From CAZMLC01 sp964567125 (lineage in GTDB: Bacteria; Verrucomicrobiota; Kiritimatiellia; RFP12; UBA1067): a stretch of DNA of 51,714 nt. The notes under the pieces were generated by a model. It ran no database searches and was not told where the DNA came from. It worked only from the letters and a program-made list of their open reading frames with translations. The number at the start of each line of letters is the position of its first letter. Within the stretch, counting starts at the first letter, position 1. The translations under genes and the position numbers were made by a program. The stretch is from contig CAZMLC010000011.1 in assembly GCA_964567125.1 (NCBI GenBank), forward strand, positions 1 to 51,714, in the 5' to 3' direction. Below, piece after piece: positions 15,723-24,593 of this stretch.

Positions 15723-17312
15723 ATGCACAGACAGGCAAATAGTCAGGAACGAATTCCCTTGATGGCGTCCGCGCGACGTACTGAGCTTGAGGCGCATATC
15801 CGTCAGTATGCGCAACATGAAGCGCTGGTTCCCCCCTTGATGCGCGAAGAACTCATACAGCATGCACAGTGCATTGTCCGCAAACTGACTGCCCCCGCGA
15901 CGGAGATCCCGTACATTGCCCTCTTTCTGAACAATGCGATCTGGGCGGATGTGATTGCCGGCATTCCCTTTGAGCGCCGTTTGCTCCTCTTGCCCCAATG
16001 TCTTTCCAAGCGCGTCGCCTGCACCGCGACGCGCGATAACCTTGGCCTGCTCTGTGCGCAATGCGGTGCATGTGCGATCGGCCATCTGCAAGCGGAGGCG
16101 GATCGTCTCGGGTATGTCACGCTTGTTGCGGAGGGAACAACGGTCGTCAGCAAGTTGCTCACCAGCGGTAAAGTCGATGCCGTGATCGGGATCGGGTGTA
16201 TGGAATCCTTGCAGCGCATTTTCCCGATCATGAACGAGCATGCCATTCCCGGCCAGGGCATTCCCCTTCTCACGGATGGTTGCGTCGAAACTGCAGTGGA
16301 TCTGGATTATGCCTATGCGTATCTGCGCGCGTCTTCAGAGGCGCGCAAGCACGAGTTCACGGACCTTGAGCGCGTTGCGGGGCGCATCCAGCAGTGGTTC
16401 ACGCTGGACAATCTTGATACGCTGATGGGACCGGCAACGACCGAGGCCCAGCGCATCGGCATTGCCTGGATGATGACCGGCGGAAAACGGTGGCGACCAC
16501 TCTTGACGGCGGCGATTTTCGAAGCTGCTGGTGGCGACATGGCGCAGATCCGCGAAGCCGCGATCGGCGTTGAATGTTTTCACAAGGCGTCGCTGATTCA
16601 TGATGACATTGAAGACAACGATGATGAGCGCTATGGCGAACCAACGATCCATCGCCGCTACGGCGTGCCGGCGGCAATCAATGCAGGCGACTGGCTCATC
16701 GGTGAAGGCTATCGACAGATCTCGCAAGCACGCTTTTCGGGCGAGATCCGCGCACAGCTGGTCGCGGTTGCGGCCAAAGGACATTGCGCGCTCAGTCTCG
16801 GGCAAGGCGAAGAGCTGGCGTTCAGCCGGTCGCCAACGCCGGTCAGCGAAGCGAGCGTCCTGCACATTTATGAGCGTAAAACAGCAGCGGCCTTTGAAGT
16901 CGCTGTGCTTGTCGGCGCGATTGCCGCCGGCGTTGATGAAGCCACCTGCAAACACCTTTCGGCCTTCAGCCGCGCCGTGGGAACCGCGTACCAGATCCAG
17001 GATGATATCGAGGATTTCCGCTCTGTCTCAGGACGCGCGGCGGATCTGCTTTCCATGCGCCCGACGCTCTATTTGGCAACAGCGTGCGCCAGCGACAATC
17101 CCGACATTCAAGCCGCGTTGGCCTCGGTCTGGAAGAATAATCCGTGCGGACGCGAAACCCTTATCGAGCAAATCGAAAAACAGGGTCTTCATGCGCGCGT
17201 GGATCTCCTGTATGCACACTATCGGCATGAAACGGAACGCATTCTGGCGGGGATTCAGCACACTGCACTGAAACGCCTGCTGCGTCGAATCATGACAAAA
17301 ATGTTGAGGTAA
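15723..17312 (+). CDS. DUF116-polyprenyl diphosphate synthase fusion protein
   Basis: 529 residues (an alternative ATG at 15762 has an AGGAA upstream). Residues about 30-220 match DUF116: LLPQCLSKRVAC, CAQCGACAIG, then a Rossmann-like stretch with TVVSKLLTSGKVDAVIGIGCMES. The six or seven cysteines suggest metal or Fe-S binding. Residues about 225-529 form a trans-prenyltransferase: GGKRWRPLL, first Asp-rich motif HDDIEDND, GDWLIGEG, ERKTAAAFE and second Asp-rich motif QIQDDIEDF. The C-terminal half would make a C15-C40 prenyl diphosphate; product length cannot be read. The first Asp-rich region is followed by DERYGEPTIHRRYG rather than the usual RRG-x-PT. Start lies 5 bases after the PyrK-like stop. 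A fused DUF116 is unusual. Confidence 0.85.
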   Translation: MHRQANSQERIPLMASARRTELEAHIRQYAQHEALVPPLMREELIQHAQCIVRKLTAPATEIPYIALFLNNAIWADVIAGIPFERRLLLLPQCLSKRVACTATRDNLGLLCAQCGACAIGHLQAEADRLGYVTLVAEGTTVVSKLLTSGKVDAVIGIGCMESLQRIFPIMNEHAIPGQGIPLLTDGCVETAVDLDYAYAYLRASSEARKHEFTDLERVAGRIQQWFTLDNLDTLMGPATTEAQRIGIAWMMTGGKRWRPLLTAAIFEAAGGDMAQIREAAIGVECFHKASLIHDDIEDNDDERYGEPTIHRRYGVPAAINAGDWLIGEGYRQISQARFSGEIRAQLVAVAAKGHCALSLGQGEELAFSRSPTPVSEASVLHIYERKTAAAFEVAVLVGAIAAGVDEATCKHLSAFSRAVGTAYQIQDDIEDFRSVSGRAADLLSMRPTLYLATACASDNPDIQAALASVWKNNPCGRETLIEQIEKQGLHARVDLLYAHYRHETERILAGIQHTALKRLLRRIMTKMLR

Positions 17313-17319
17313 CCGCAGG

Positions 17320-18759
17320 ATGCGATTCTTACCTATAGTGCTCGCTGTTTTTGCCGGCATCATCGGACTCACGGTCGTGCAGCTGTGGTTACGCACACCG
17401 GCATCGCAGGCGCTGCATGTGCGCACCGCCACACGCGAAGGATCGATGGCTGAAGCAACGGCGGCAGCCCAGGTCAAGCAGGTTGACCTTCACGGATGTT
17501 TCCAGCGTTATCCGGAAATCTCGGCCGGCTCGACTGCCGCGACGTGGCTGGGCTTTCGCGGCGATCAGCGCGACAATCTCGCTCGTGCGCAGAAGTGGCC
17601 CGCCTCGTGGCCAGAGAAAACCTTACCTCTACGCTGGCAGATCGCGTTGGGCGACGGACACGCCATGCCTACGCTTGCGCATGGCTGTCTCTATGTACTG
17701 GATTACGATGAAGGCCGGCATGGCGACAGCCTGACCTGTATCAATGCGGACACCGGTAAAACTCTCTGGCACCATCTTTATGCGGTTCAGACCAAGCGTA
17801 ATCACGGAATCTCCAGAACGGTCACCGCAACCGACGGTACAACGGTTGTCTCGCTCGGTCCCCAATGCCACGTGCTGGCCCTGTGCGCAACGAATGGAAC
17901 GTATCGCTGGGGCCTTGATCTCGTTGAGCGCTACGGCTCAAAAGTACCGCTCTGGTATGCCGGGCAATGCCCGCTGATCGATCCAGACGGCGTTGTTATT
18001 CTCGCACCAGCCGGAACCAACACCTTGCTGTGCGGCATTGATTCACTGACGGGGAAGACCGTGTTTGAAACACCGAATCCCGATCGCTGGCAGATGTCGC
18101 ATGCCTCGGTGATGACGCTCGTTGTGGAAAATCAGCGCCACTACGTTTACGCGGCAATCGGAGGCATCGTGGGTGTTGCCGCGGAGGGCCCGGAACGTGG
18201 AAAAATACTTTGGAAGACAACGACATTCGCGCCCAGCGTTGTAGCCCCCTCGCCCACCCCCTTGACGGATGGACGCTTTTTTATGACGGCGGGCTACGGT
18301 TCCGGCGGCGCGATGTTTAAGGTCGTGCACTCCAATGCCACGTGGCACGTGCAAACGCTCTTTAAAACGGACAAAAAACAGTTTGCCTGCGAACAGCAAA
18401 CCCCGATTTTTTATGATGGCCTCCTCTACACGGTCATGCCGAGCGATGGCGGTGGCGATCGACAGCAGTTGGTCTGCATGACACTTACAGGCGAACGCGT
18501 CTGGGCAAGCGGCAAAGAGGATCTCTTCGGTCTCGGGCCTTTTGTGGCGACCCGCGACGGCCATTTCTTTCTGTTGAATGATACGGGGTCGCTGACCATC
18601 GCCCGCTGTTCGCGCGCTGGCTACCAGCGCCTTGCACGCTATGATCTGATGAACAAGGCCGGGCGCGATGCATGGGGGCCGCTCATCGTTGCCGGCAACC
18701 GGATCTATCTGCGCGATTCAACGCGTCTCTTCTGTTTTAACCTGAGCGAAGCGGAGTAA
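17320..18759 (+). CDS. PQQ-like beta-propeller protein, N-terminally membrane anchored
   Basis: 479 residues. An N-terminal hydrophobic helix (about residues 3-23) is an anchor or uncleaved signal, so the rest lies in the periplasm. WLGFRGDQRDNLA is the typical opening of PVC-group PQQ-like propellers (W-P-x-F-R-G). Blades follow with repeated patterns such as LTCINADTGKTLW, LCGIDSLTGKTVFE and GKILWKTTTF. These proteins are usually structural or binding modules and not quinoprotein dehydrogenases; no catalytic residues can be assigned. It lies 7 bases after the prenyl synthase fusion and runs into UPF0210, so it is probably co-transcribed. Confidence 0.85.
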   Translation: MRFLPIVLAVFAGIIGLTVVQLWLRTPASQALHVRTATREGSMAEATAAAQVKQVDLHGCFQRYPEISAGSTAATWLGFRGDQRDNLARAQKWPASWPEKTLPLRWQIALGDGHAMPTLAHGCLYVLDYDEGRHGDSLTCINADTGKTLWHHLYAVQTKRNHGISRTVTATDGTTVVSLGPQCHVLALCATNGTYRWGLDLVERYGSKVPLWYAGQCPLIDPDGVVILAPAGTNTLLCGIDSLTGKTVFETPNPDRWQMSHASVMTLVVENQRHYVYAAIGGIVGVAAEGPERGKILWKTTTFAPSVVAPSPTPLTDGRFFMTAGYGSGGAMFKVVHSNATWHVQTLFKTDKKQFACEQQTPIFYDGLLYTVMPSDGGGDRQQLVCMTLTGERVWASGKEDLFGLGPFVATRDGHFFLLNDTGSLTIARCSRAGYQRLARYDLMNKAGRDAWGPLIVAGNRIYLRDSTRLFCFNLSEAE

Positions 18760-18844
18760 GCCTGCTCTATGCTTGACCCTTCCGCTGTTTTATGCAATTG
18801 TTATCGCCTGTTTTTTAGGCTTACACGAGGATCGATACGTTTTT

Positions 18845-20218
18845 ATGATTACACGACAGAATGTTGTTTCGACGATTCGCATGGTGCGTGAGGAAAACCT
18901 GGATGTGCGTGCGGTCACGCTCGGCATCAACTTGAATGTCTGCGCAACGCCTGATGCTGAGCAGCTTCCGCAACGCGTCTATGCACGCATTAAAGATAAG
19001 GCGGGACATTTAGTGCGTTTCTGCAATGAAGTCAGCGACAAGTATGGACTTCCGATCGTGAATAAGCGCATCGCCGTATCGCCCGTAAGCATGCTTTTAG
19101 AAGGGCATACAGTTGAAACTGCAGTCAAGGTCTGCCAGGCACTCGACGCTGCCGCGGAGGAGGTTAAGATCGATCTTCTTGGCGGATACTCCGCGCTGGT
19201 CCAAAAAGGGATGACGTCGGGCGAGCGCACGCTCATCGAGTCGTTACCGCAGGCGTTGACGCTGACCAAGCGCGTCTGTTCCTCCTTTAATGTCGGCACC
19301 ACCAAAGCCGGCATCAATGTTGATGCGGTCAATCTGATTTCCGAAAAAATTATCCAAACCGCGAATGCCACGCGCAGCTCAAAAGGTTTTGGATGCGCCA
19401 AGATCGTTGTTTTCGCGAACATGCCGGAGGACAATCCGTTTATGGCGGGCGCGCTGCTCGGTCCCGGCGAGGCGGAGTGCGTGATCAATGTCGGCGTCAG
19501 CGGGCCGGGCGTTGTCAAACGCGCGATTGACCGCATGATCCAGCATAATCCTGAAGCCACCTTGAATGAAATCGCGGAAGAGATCAAGCATACCGCTTTC
19601 CGCGTAACGCGGACGGGCGAATTGATCGGCCGTGAAGTGGCGAATCGCTTGAAAATCCCCTTTGGTGTTGTCGACCTTTCGCTGGCACCGACACCGCGCA
19701 TCGGCGATTCCGTCGGCGAGATCTACCAGAGCATGGGCATCCGCCTGATCGGTGCACCCGGCACAACCGCGGCAGTCATGCTGCTGAACGATGCGGTCAA
19801 GAAAGGCGGTTCATTTGCCTCCAGTTCCGTGGGAGGACTTTCCGGCGCATTCATCCCGGTTATGGAAGACCATGCGCTCTCGCAGGCCGTGACTGATGGC
19901 ACGCTGACGTTGGAAAAGCTCGAAGCCATGACTGCGGTTTGCTCAGTCGGTCTGGACATGATCTTGCTGCCCGGCAACACCTCGGCACAGACGATTTCCG
20001 GCATCATCCTGGACGAATCCGCCATCGGTATTACGAGCCGCAAAACCACGGGCGTGCGCGTCATCCCCGTGCCTGATTCGAAACCTGGCGAATACATTGA
20101 TTTCGGCGGCCTCTTTGGCGCCGGGGTTATTACCTCGCCCGCCAGCATGGAGGGAGCGGAACGCTTTGTCATGCGCGGCGGTCATATTCCAGCTCCGATT
20201 CACAGCTTAATGAATTAA
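18845..20218 (+). CDS. UPF0210 (DUF711) family protein
   Basis: 457 residues from the ATG at 18845. That start fits the family, whose members begin with M-x-T-x-x-x-V-x-x-T-I; an upstream TTG at 18773 would only add a hydrophobic extension. Conserved blocks include ENLDVRAVTLGINL, NKRIAVSPVSML, GFGCAKIVVFANMPEDNPFMAGA, GVSGPGVV, FGVVDLSLAPTP and GMDM-like SVGLDMILLPG. The fold is related to the pyruvate formate-lyase barrel, but there is no glycyl radical motif and the function of the family is not established. A cytoplasmic enzyme is likely. It sits between the propeller protein and the NusG paralogue. Confidence 0.9.
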   Translation: MITRQNVVSTIRMVREENLDVRAVTLGINLNVCATPDAEQLPQRVYARIKDKAGHLVRFCNEVSDKYGLPIVNKRIAVSPVSMLLEGHTVETAVKVCQALDAAAEEVKIDLLGGYSALVQKGMTSGERTLIESLPQALTLTKRVCSSFNVGTTKAGINVDAVNLISEKIIQTANATRSSKGFGCAKIVVFANMPEDNPFMAGALLGPGEAECVINVGVSGPGVVKRAIDRMIQHNPEATLNEIAEEIKHTAFRVTRTGELIGREVANRLKIPFGVVDLSLAPTPRIGDSVGEIYQSMGIRLIGAPGTTAAVMLLNDAVKKGGSFASSSVGGLSGAFIPVMEDHALSQAVTDGTLTLEKLEAMTAVCSVGLDMILLPGNTSAQTISGIILDESAIGITSRKTTGVRVIPVPDSKPGEYIDFGGLFGAGVITSPASMEGAERFVMRGGHIPAPIHSLMN

Positions 20219-20222
20219 GTCT

Positions 20223-20708
20223 ATGCTGTACTGGAAGGTCCTCTTTGTCAAACCGCGCACTGAGAAGAAAATCACGGAGTATTGCGCGATCTATTCAATT
20301 CCGTATTATCTTCCCCTGCGTGAAAAATCATACCGTGTGCAGCGCCGTATGGTGACAGTCAATATGCCGGTCTTCCCCGGCTATGTATTTGTCAAACTGG
20401 ATCCGCAACGTCGCCTGGATATTCTCAAGACGAATCTGGTATCGAAGATCCTTGAACCTGAGAACACGCGCAAGATGTTGAAGGATCTCGTCATGGTGCG
20501 CCGCGCGTTGCAGATTAATCCCTCGCTGCAGACAACGGCTCCCCTTGTTGAAGGACGAAAGGTACGGATTGTTTCCGGAGCATTTATGGGAGTTGAAGGC
20601 CGCGTTGCTCGCCTTGCGAAACAGACCAAGGTCATCCTGAATATTGAGCTGATCGGACAAGCCATCGCAGTCGAAGTGGATCGGATCGAGCTTGAACTCA
20701 TGGACTAA
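20223..20708 (+). CDS. NusG-family transcription antitermination protein (specialised paralogue)
   Basis: 161 residues. An NGN domain (residues about 1-100, starting YWKVLFVKPRTEKKI and including PVFPGYVFVKLDP) is followed by a KOW domain (VEGRKVRIVSGAFMGVEGRV). NGN binds the RNA polymerase clamp; KOW contacts partners such as Rho, NusE or the ribosome. A housekeeping nusG normally sits between secE and rplK; this one does not, so it is probably a specialised paralogue of the RfaH/LoaP/UpxY kind. No polysaccharide or natural-product operon follows it here: the next gene is convergent, 8 bases away. Its target must lie elsewhere. Confidence 0.85.
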   Translation: MLYWKVLFVKPRTEKKITEYCAIYSIPYYLPLREKSYRVQRRMVTVNMPVFPGYVFVKLDPQRRLDILKTNLVSKILEPENTRKMLKDLVMVRRALQINPSLQTTAPLVEGRKVRIVSGAFMGVEGRVARLAKQTKVILNIELIGQAIAVEVDRIELELMD

Positions 20709-20716
20709 ATGTCCTC

Positions 20717-21931
20717 TTAGCCCATGCGTACGCGTGGATCAAGATAAGCATAGCAGACATCGGTCACGAGATTGACCCCTTGATAGAGCAAGGCACCGAC
20801 AATAACGACAGCGCGCACCACAGCCATATCGGAGGAATTGATGGCATTCAGACTGACATTACCCAATCCAGGAATGCCAAAGAAACTTTCCAGCAGCAGA
20901 CTTCCTGTAAAGAGGAACGGGATCGAGAGACTGACATAGGTCACGACCGGAATCAGACTGTTGCGCATCACATGGCGCAGCATGATCGTTGTACCCGAAA
21001 GTCCTTTCGCCTGCGCGGTGCGCACATACGGTTTGTACACTTCATCGAGAATCACGGCGCGGAAAAAGCGAATGTCGCGTCCCAGTCCACTGACGATGCC
21101 AATGATGACGGGCAGCAGCAAATAGGTCCAATGCTCAAAGCCCCAGATCGGAAAAAGGCGGAGCTTGAAAGCAAGGATGAACTGTCCCGCTAAAACCCAG
21201 ACCACATAGTTCACACTCATTAACACCGTCGAGAGCACCAAGATCAAGCGGTCGGTGAATCCGCCGCGCCACGCGGCGCAGATCAGCGACAGCATCAGGC
21301 CCAGGACTGTTCCTCCAACCAAGATTGGAACGGTCAGCGCGAGCGAAGGCATCACCCCGCCTCTAAGAATCTGTGTCACCGGGCGACTCGCTTCCACGGA
21401 AATGCCAAAATCGCCGTGAACCAACGCGACCAGGTAGTTGATAAACTGCGAATCAAGCCATCCCTGATTCTGCTTTTCAAGCCGATACGCGGTTATACCG
21501 CGCGCAGTAAGAGAAGTCACCTTTTCACCCGGCGCAACCGTGAACTGCAGACTTTTTTTGATGGCACGCAGCGCTCGTGTTGTCTGAACATTTTTCTCAT
21601 CGCAGACCGCAATTTCCGCGTCCGCTGCGTGCACGCGGTAGGTGCCCGCATGAAGCGTATAAAGCAACGGCAGTTCAACCCGCGCTTCGTAAGGCTGCTT
21701 TTCAGCCTTTACGCCCAGCGCGCGAATGGGCGCCCAGCGGCCGAACAGAAGCGGTTTGTCATAGCCAAAACGCGCGTCAAATGCGGCCAGTGCATCCGCC
21801 GTTGCATTTTTGCCCAACACGACTTCAGCCGGAGAACCGCCCACCACATGAAACAGAATAAAGGTCAGCACCAGGACGCCGACTGTCGTCGGGATCATCT
21901 CCAGAAGCCGCTTCAGCACATATTTTTTCAT
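20717..21931 (-). CDS. ABC transporter permease, OppB/DppB type, with large extracytoplasmic insert
   Basis: 404 residues from the ATG at 21931 (MKKYVLKRLLEMIPTT, the usual OppB start); the frame is open 10 residues further. TM1 with TVGVLVLTFILFHVVGG and the standard KNATADALAAFDARFGYDKPL are followed by about 90 extra, mostly beta-type residues before YLVALVHGDFGISVE; typical OppB proteins are 305-340 residues. The cytoplasmic EAA loop reads PYVRTAQAKGLSGTTIMLRHVMRNSLIP, and IPGLG precedes the last helices. It should form a heterodimer with an OppC-type permease to import peptides or sugars, but no partner permease, ATPase or binding protein is adjacent. It lies downstream of enolase on the same strand. 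Confidence 0.88.
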   Translation of the reverse strand: MKKYVLKRLLEMIPTTVGVLVLTFILFHVVGGSPAEVVLGKNATADALAAFDARFGYDKPLLFGRWAPIRALGVKAEKQPYEARVELPLLYTLHAGTYRVHAADAEIAVCDEKNVQTTRALRAIKKSLQFTVAPGEKVTSLTARGITAYRLEKQNQGWLDSQFINYLVALVHGDFGISVEASRPVTQILRGGVMPSLALTVPILVGGTVLGLMLSLICAAWRGGFTDRLILVLSTVLMSVNYVVWVLAGQFILAFKLRLFPIWGFEHWTYLLLPVIIGIVSGLGRDIRFFRAVILDEVYKPYVRTAQAKGLSGTTIMLRHVMRNSLIPVVTYVSLSIPFLFTGSLLLESFFGIPGLGNVSLNAINSSDMAVVRAVVIVGALLYQGVNLVTDVCYAYLDPRVRMG

Positions 21932-22042
21932 GACCTCTAACTCTAGCTGAGCGCGCCGCAAACTGCAAGGTAAAGTACATCCGTCGCATGCGGTTTTTCC
22001 CGTGCATGCTGATGGACGCGCAAACCAGCGCTCCCTTTTTCC

Positions 22043-23317
22043 TTACCCGCCATACCGTGCTAAATCACCCAGCATCTCCGCAATGCGCAGCAAGCGGTTG
22101 TATTTACAGATACGATCGGTACGCGAGAGCGATCCCGTCTTGATCTGACCCGCATTGGTCGCCACCGCGATATCGGCAATCGTCGTGTCCTCCGTCTCGC
22201 CGGACCGATGGCTGATCACCGCCGCATAGCCGGCACGATGGGCCATCTCGATGGCATCCAGCGTCTCGGTCAAGGTGCCGATCTGATTTACTTTGACGAG
22301 AATCGCATTGGCAGCCCCGACGTTAATCCCCTTCTCGAGGTATTCGGTATTGGTCACAAAGAGATCATCGCCTACCAGCTGGCAACGATTACCAATACGT
22401 TCGGTTAACGCAGTCCATCCCTTCCAGTCCGCTTCAGCCATACCGTCCTCGATCGAGTCAATCGGATAGCGGCTGATCAGATCATCAAGATAATCGATCT
22501 GCTCTTCTGCCGTGCGCTTTTTGCCGCTTTCACCTTCGAATGTACTGTAATCGTAGATTCCCTCTCGATAAAACTCGCTGGAGGCGCAGTCCAAGGCAAT
22601 CCGGATATCTTCGGCAGGACGATAACCGGCCAGCTCGACAGCGCTGAGAATGGACTCGAGCGCTTCGTCGGTCCCGCCCTTGAAACACGGCGCAAAACCG
22701 CCCTCATCGCCAACCGCTGTAGCTAATCCTTTTTTCGCCAGCAGCTTCTTCAGGCTATGAAAGACCTCAGCACCCATGCGCAAGCCCTCTTCGAAGGTTG
22801 GCGCGCCTACGGGACGAATCATAAACTCCTGAAACGCGATCGGTGCATCGGAGTGCGCGCCGCCGTTGATGATATTCATCATGGGGACCGGAAGCACCTT
22901 GCCGTTCACGCCGCCGATATAGCGGAACAGCGGCAGGCGGAGTTCCGCGGCTGCTGCATGCGCCGCAGCCAGCGAGACACCCAGAATCGCATTCGCGCCG
23001 AGCTTCTCCTTGGTCTTCGTGCCATCCAGCTGAATCATGGCCGCATCAATGCCGGTCTGATCGGTCACTTCCATGCCTTCAATGGCCTGCGCAAGCTGCG
23101 CATTGACATTCGCTACGGCTTTCAAAACACCCTTGCCGCCATAGCGGGAGACATCGCCATCGCGCAATTCCAGCGCTTCATTGGCTCCGGTTGAAGCACC
23201 GGAGGGAACCGCCGCTGTACCGACAAGGCCGGAATCCAGAGTGATTTCGACTTCGAGGGTGGGATTGCCGCGGGAGTCTAAAATTTCACGTGCACGTACA
23301 GTATCGATTCTGGACAT
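22043..23317 (-). CDS. eno: Enolase (phosphopyruvate hydratase)
   Basis: 424 residues, the family norm. The start at 23317 (MSRIDTVRAREILDSRGNPT) follows AGGAGG at 4-5 bp; an in-frame ATG 5 codons upstream is part of the leader. Enolase interconverts 2-phosphoglycerate and phosphoenolpyruvate in glycolysis. Visible signature elements are SGASTGANEALELRD, the general acid loop GDEGGFAP, the metal ligands in LDCASSEFY, SIEDGM and VGDDLFVTN, and SHRSGETEDTTIADIAVA with the substrate-binding Ser-His. It has its own strong promoter at 23355-23383 and is divergent from hydE. Confidence 0.98.
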   Translation of the reverse strand: MSRIDTVRAREILDSRGNPTLEVEITLDSGLVGTAAVPSGASTGANEALELRDGDVSRYGGKGVLKAVANVNAQLAQAIEGMEVTDQTGIDAAMIQLDGTKTKEKLGANAILGVSLAAAHAAAAELRLPLFRYIGGVNGKVLPVPMMNIINGGAHSDAPIAFQEFMIRPVGAPTFEEGLRMGAEVFHSLKKLLAKKGLATAVGDEGGFAPCFKGGTDEALESILSAVELAGYRPAEDIRIALDCASSEFYREGIYDYSTFEGESGKKRTAEEQIDYLDDLISRYPIDSIEDGMAEADWKGWTALTERIGNRCQLVGDDLFVTNTEYLEKGINVGAANAILVKVNQIGTLTETLDAIEMAHRAGYAAVISHRSGETEDTTIADIAVATNAGQIKTGSLSRTDRICKYNRLLRIAEMLGDLARYGG

Positions 23318-23354
23318 AGGACCTCCTTGCATGTTACGTCGTTAATTTGCCTGT

Positions 23355-23383
23355 ACTATACGCGGACCCGCACGATTTTGCAA
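23355..23383 (-). promoter_or_regulatory. Sigma70-type promoter for eno
   Basis: On the minus strand, TTGCAA (23378-23383), a 17-bp spacer and TATAGT (23355-23360), about 38 bp upstream of the enolase ATG. Confidence 0.7.
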
Positions 23384-23421
23384 GGGTCTTCCACACAACC
23401 CCGCATTCTCCAGCATTTTGC

Positions 23422-23450
23422 TTGACTTTTTACTCGAATTTCTTTACAGT
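23422..23450 (+). promoter_or_regulatory. Sigma70-type promoter for hydE-bioB
   Basis: TTGACT (23422-23427), a 17-bp spacer and TACAGT (23445-23450), about 48 bp before the hydE ATG at 23499. It lies back to back with the eno promoter. Confidence 0.65.
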
Positions 23451-23498
23451 GCGCCACTATTCACGACTTTTCATGATTCACGTAACCAAGGATACAGC

Positions 23499-24593
23499 AT
23501 GATCGAACACCTTCTTGCACAAGCCATACGTGCGCCGAAAACGTTGACGCATGCGCAGATCGTGTCGCTTCTCGCCTGCGACCAGCCAGACGCGCTTTTC
23601 AACGCCGCGTATCGCGTCAAATGCGCGACGGTGGGTAAACGCGTCCATTTGCGTGGCCTTGTCGAACAGAGTAACGCGTGCAGCAAGGACTGCTACTATT
23701 GCGGAATCCGCAAAAGTAACCACGCAGTCGAACGGTATGCGCTGCAGCCCGATGACGTGATCCGCATGGCGCTCTGGTCATACGAACAAGGCTATGGTTC
23801 CGTTGTGTTGCAGTCCGGCGAACTGATCTCCGAGGAACACACCCAGCAGGTCGAGCAAATCCTGACAGCATTGACTCAGGCGACGCAGGGAAAGCTGGGC
23901 ATCACGCTCTGTCTCGGAGAGCAAACCGCTGAAACCTACCAGCGCTGGAAAGCGGCGGGGGCGCATCGCTACCTCTTGCGCATGGAGACCTCGAATCCTG
24001 CGTTATACGCGCAGCTGCATCCCGCGGATCATTCCTTTGATGCGCGGATGCGCTGTCTGACCCTGCTGAAACAGATTGGCTATCAAGTGGGCAGCGGCGT
24101 GATGATCGGTCTGCCGGGACAGACGCTCGACGACCTGGCGCATGATCTGATCTTTTTCACGGAGTTCGATCTGGATATGATCGGCATGGGGCCTTACATT
24201 CCCCATGCCGATACGCCCTTGGGACATGGCCTGACCGTGGATGATGAGTTCCGGCGGCGTCAACTGCTTCTCGGATTAAAAATGATCGCCGTGACCCGGT
24301 TGCAGCTGCACGATATCAATATCGCCGCGACGACAGCTCTGCAGGCCCTCGATGACGAGGGACGTGAAAAAGGCCTGCTGGCGGGAGCAAACGTGATCAT
24401 GCCCAATGTCACAGATGTTCACTATCGTGCGAACTATCAGCTCTACGCGAACAAACCCTGTTTGGATGAAAATGCGGCGCAGTGCCGCAACTGCCTGCAA
24501 GGGCGCGTTCAATCCATCGGTGAGGAGATCACCTGGGGAGAGCGCGGCGATCCCCTCCATTTCACAAAAAAAGGACTTCCGACATGTTCTTGA
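23499..24593 (+). CDS. hydE: [FeFe]-hydrogenase maturation radical SAM protein HydE
   Basis: 364 residues. The start at 23499 follows AAGGAT; the frame upstream overlaps the promoter. The radical SAM ligands are Cys61, Cys65 and Cys68 in NACSKDCYYCGIRKSN, followed by VLQSGE in place of the usual GGE. Family-typical segments are HRYLLRMETSNPALY, GSGVMIGLPGQTLDD, DMIGMGPYIPHADTPLG and NIAATTALQAL. HydE works with HydG and HydF to build the di-iron subcluster of the H-cluster, so an [FeFe] hydrogenase and hydF/hydG should exist elsewhere in the genome; none are in this window. Its last 10 bases overlap the start of bioB in a different frame. Confidence 0.92.
   Translation: MIEHLLAQAIRAPKTLTHAQIVSLLACDQPDALFNAAYRVKCATVGKRVHLRGLVEQSNACSKDCYYCGIRKSNHAVERYALQPDDVIRMALWSYEQGYGSVVLQSGELISEEHTQQVEQILTALTQATQGKLGITLCLGEQTAETYQRWKAAGAHRYLLRMETSNPALYAQLHPADHSFDARMRCLTLLKQIGYQVGSGVMIGLPGQTLDDLAHDLIFFTEFDLDMIGMGPYIPHADTPLGHGLTVDDEFRRRQLLLGLKMIAVTRLQLHDINIAATTALQALDDEGREKGLLAGANVIMPNVTDVHYRANYQLYANKPCLDENAAQCRNCLQGRVQSIGEEITWGERGDPLHFTKKGLPTCS

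Noticed and set aside
18845..20218. UPF0210 protein considered as a second glycyl radical enzyme because of its family's resemblance to pyruvate formate-lyase.
   Set aside because: No C-terminal glycyl radical loop and no thiyl Cys motif are present.
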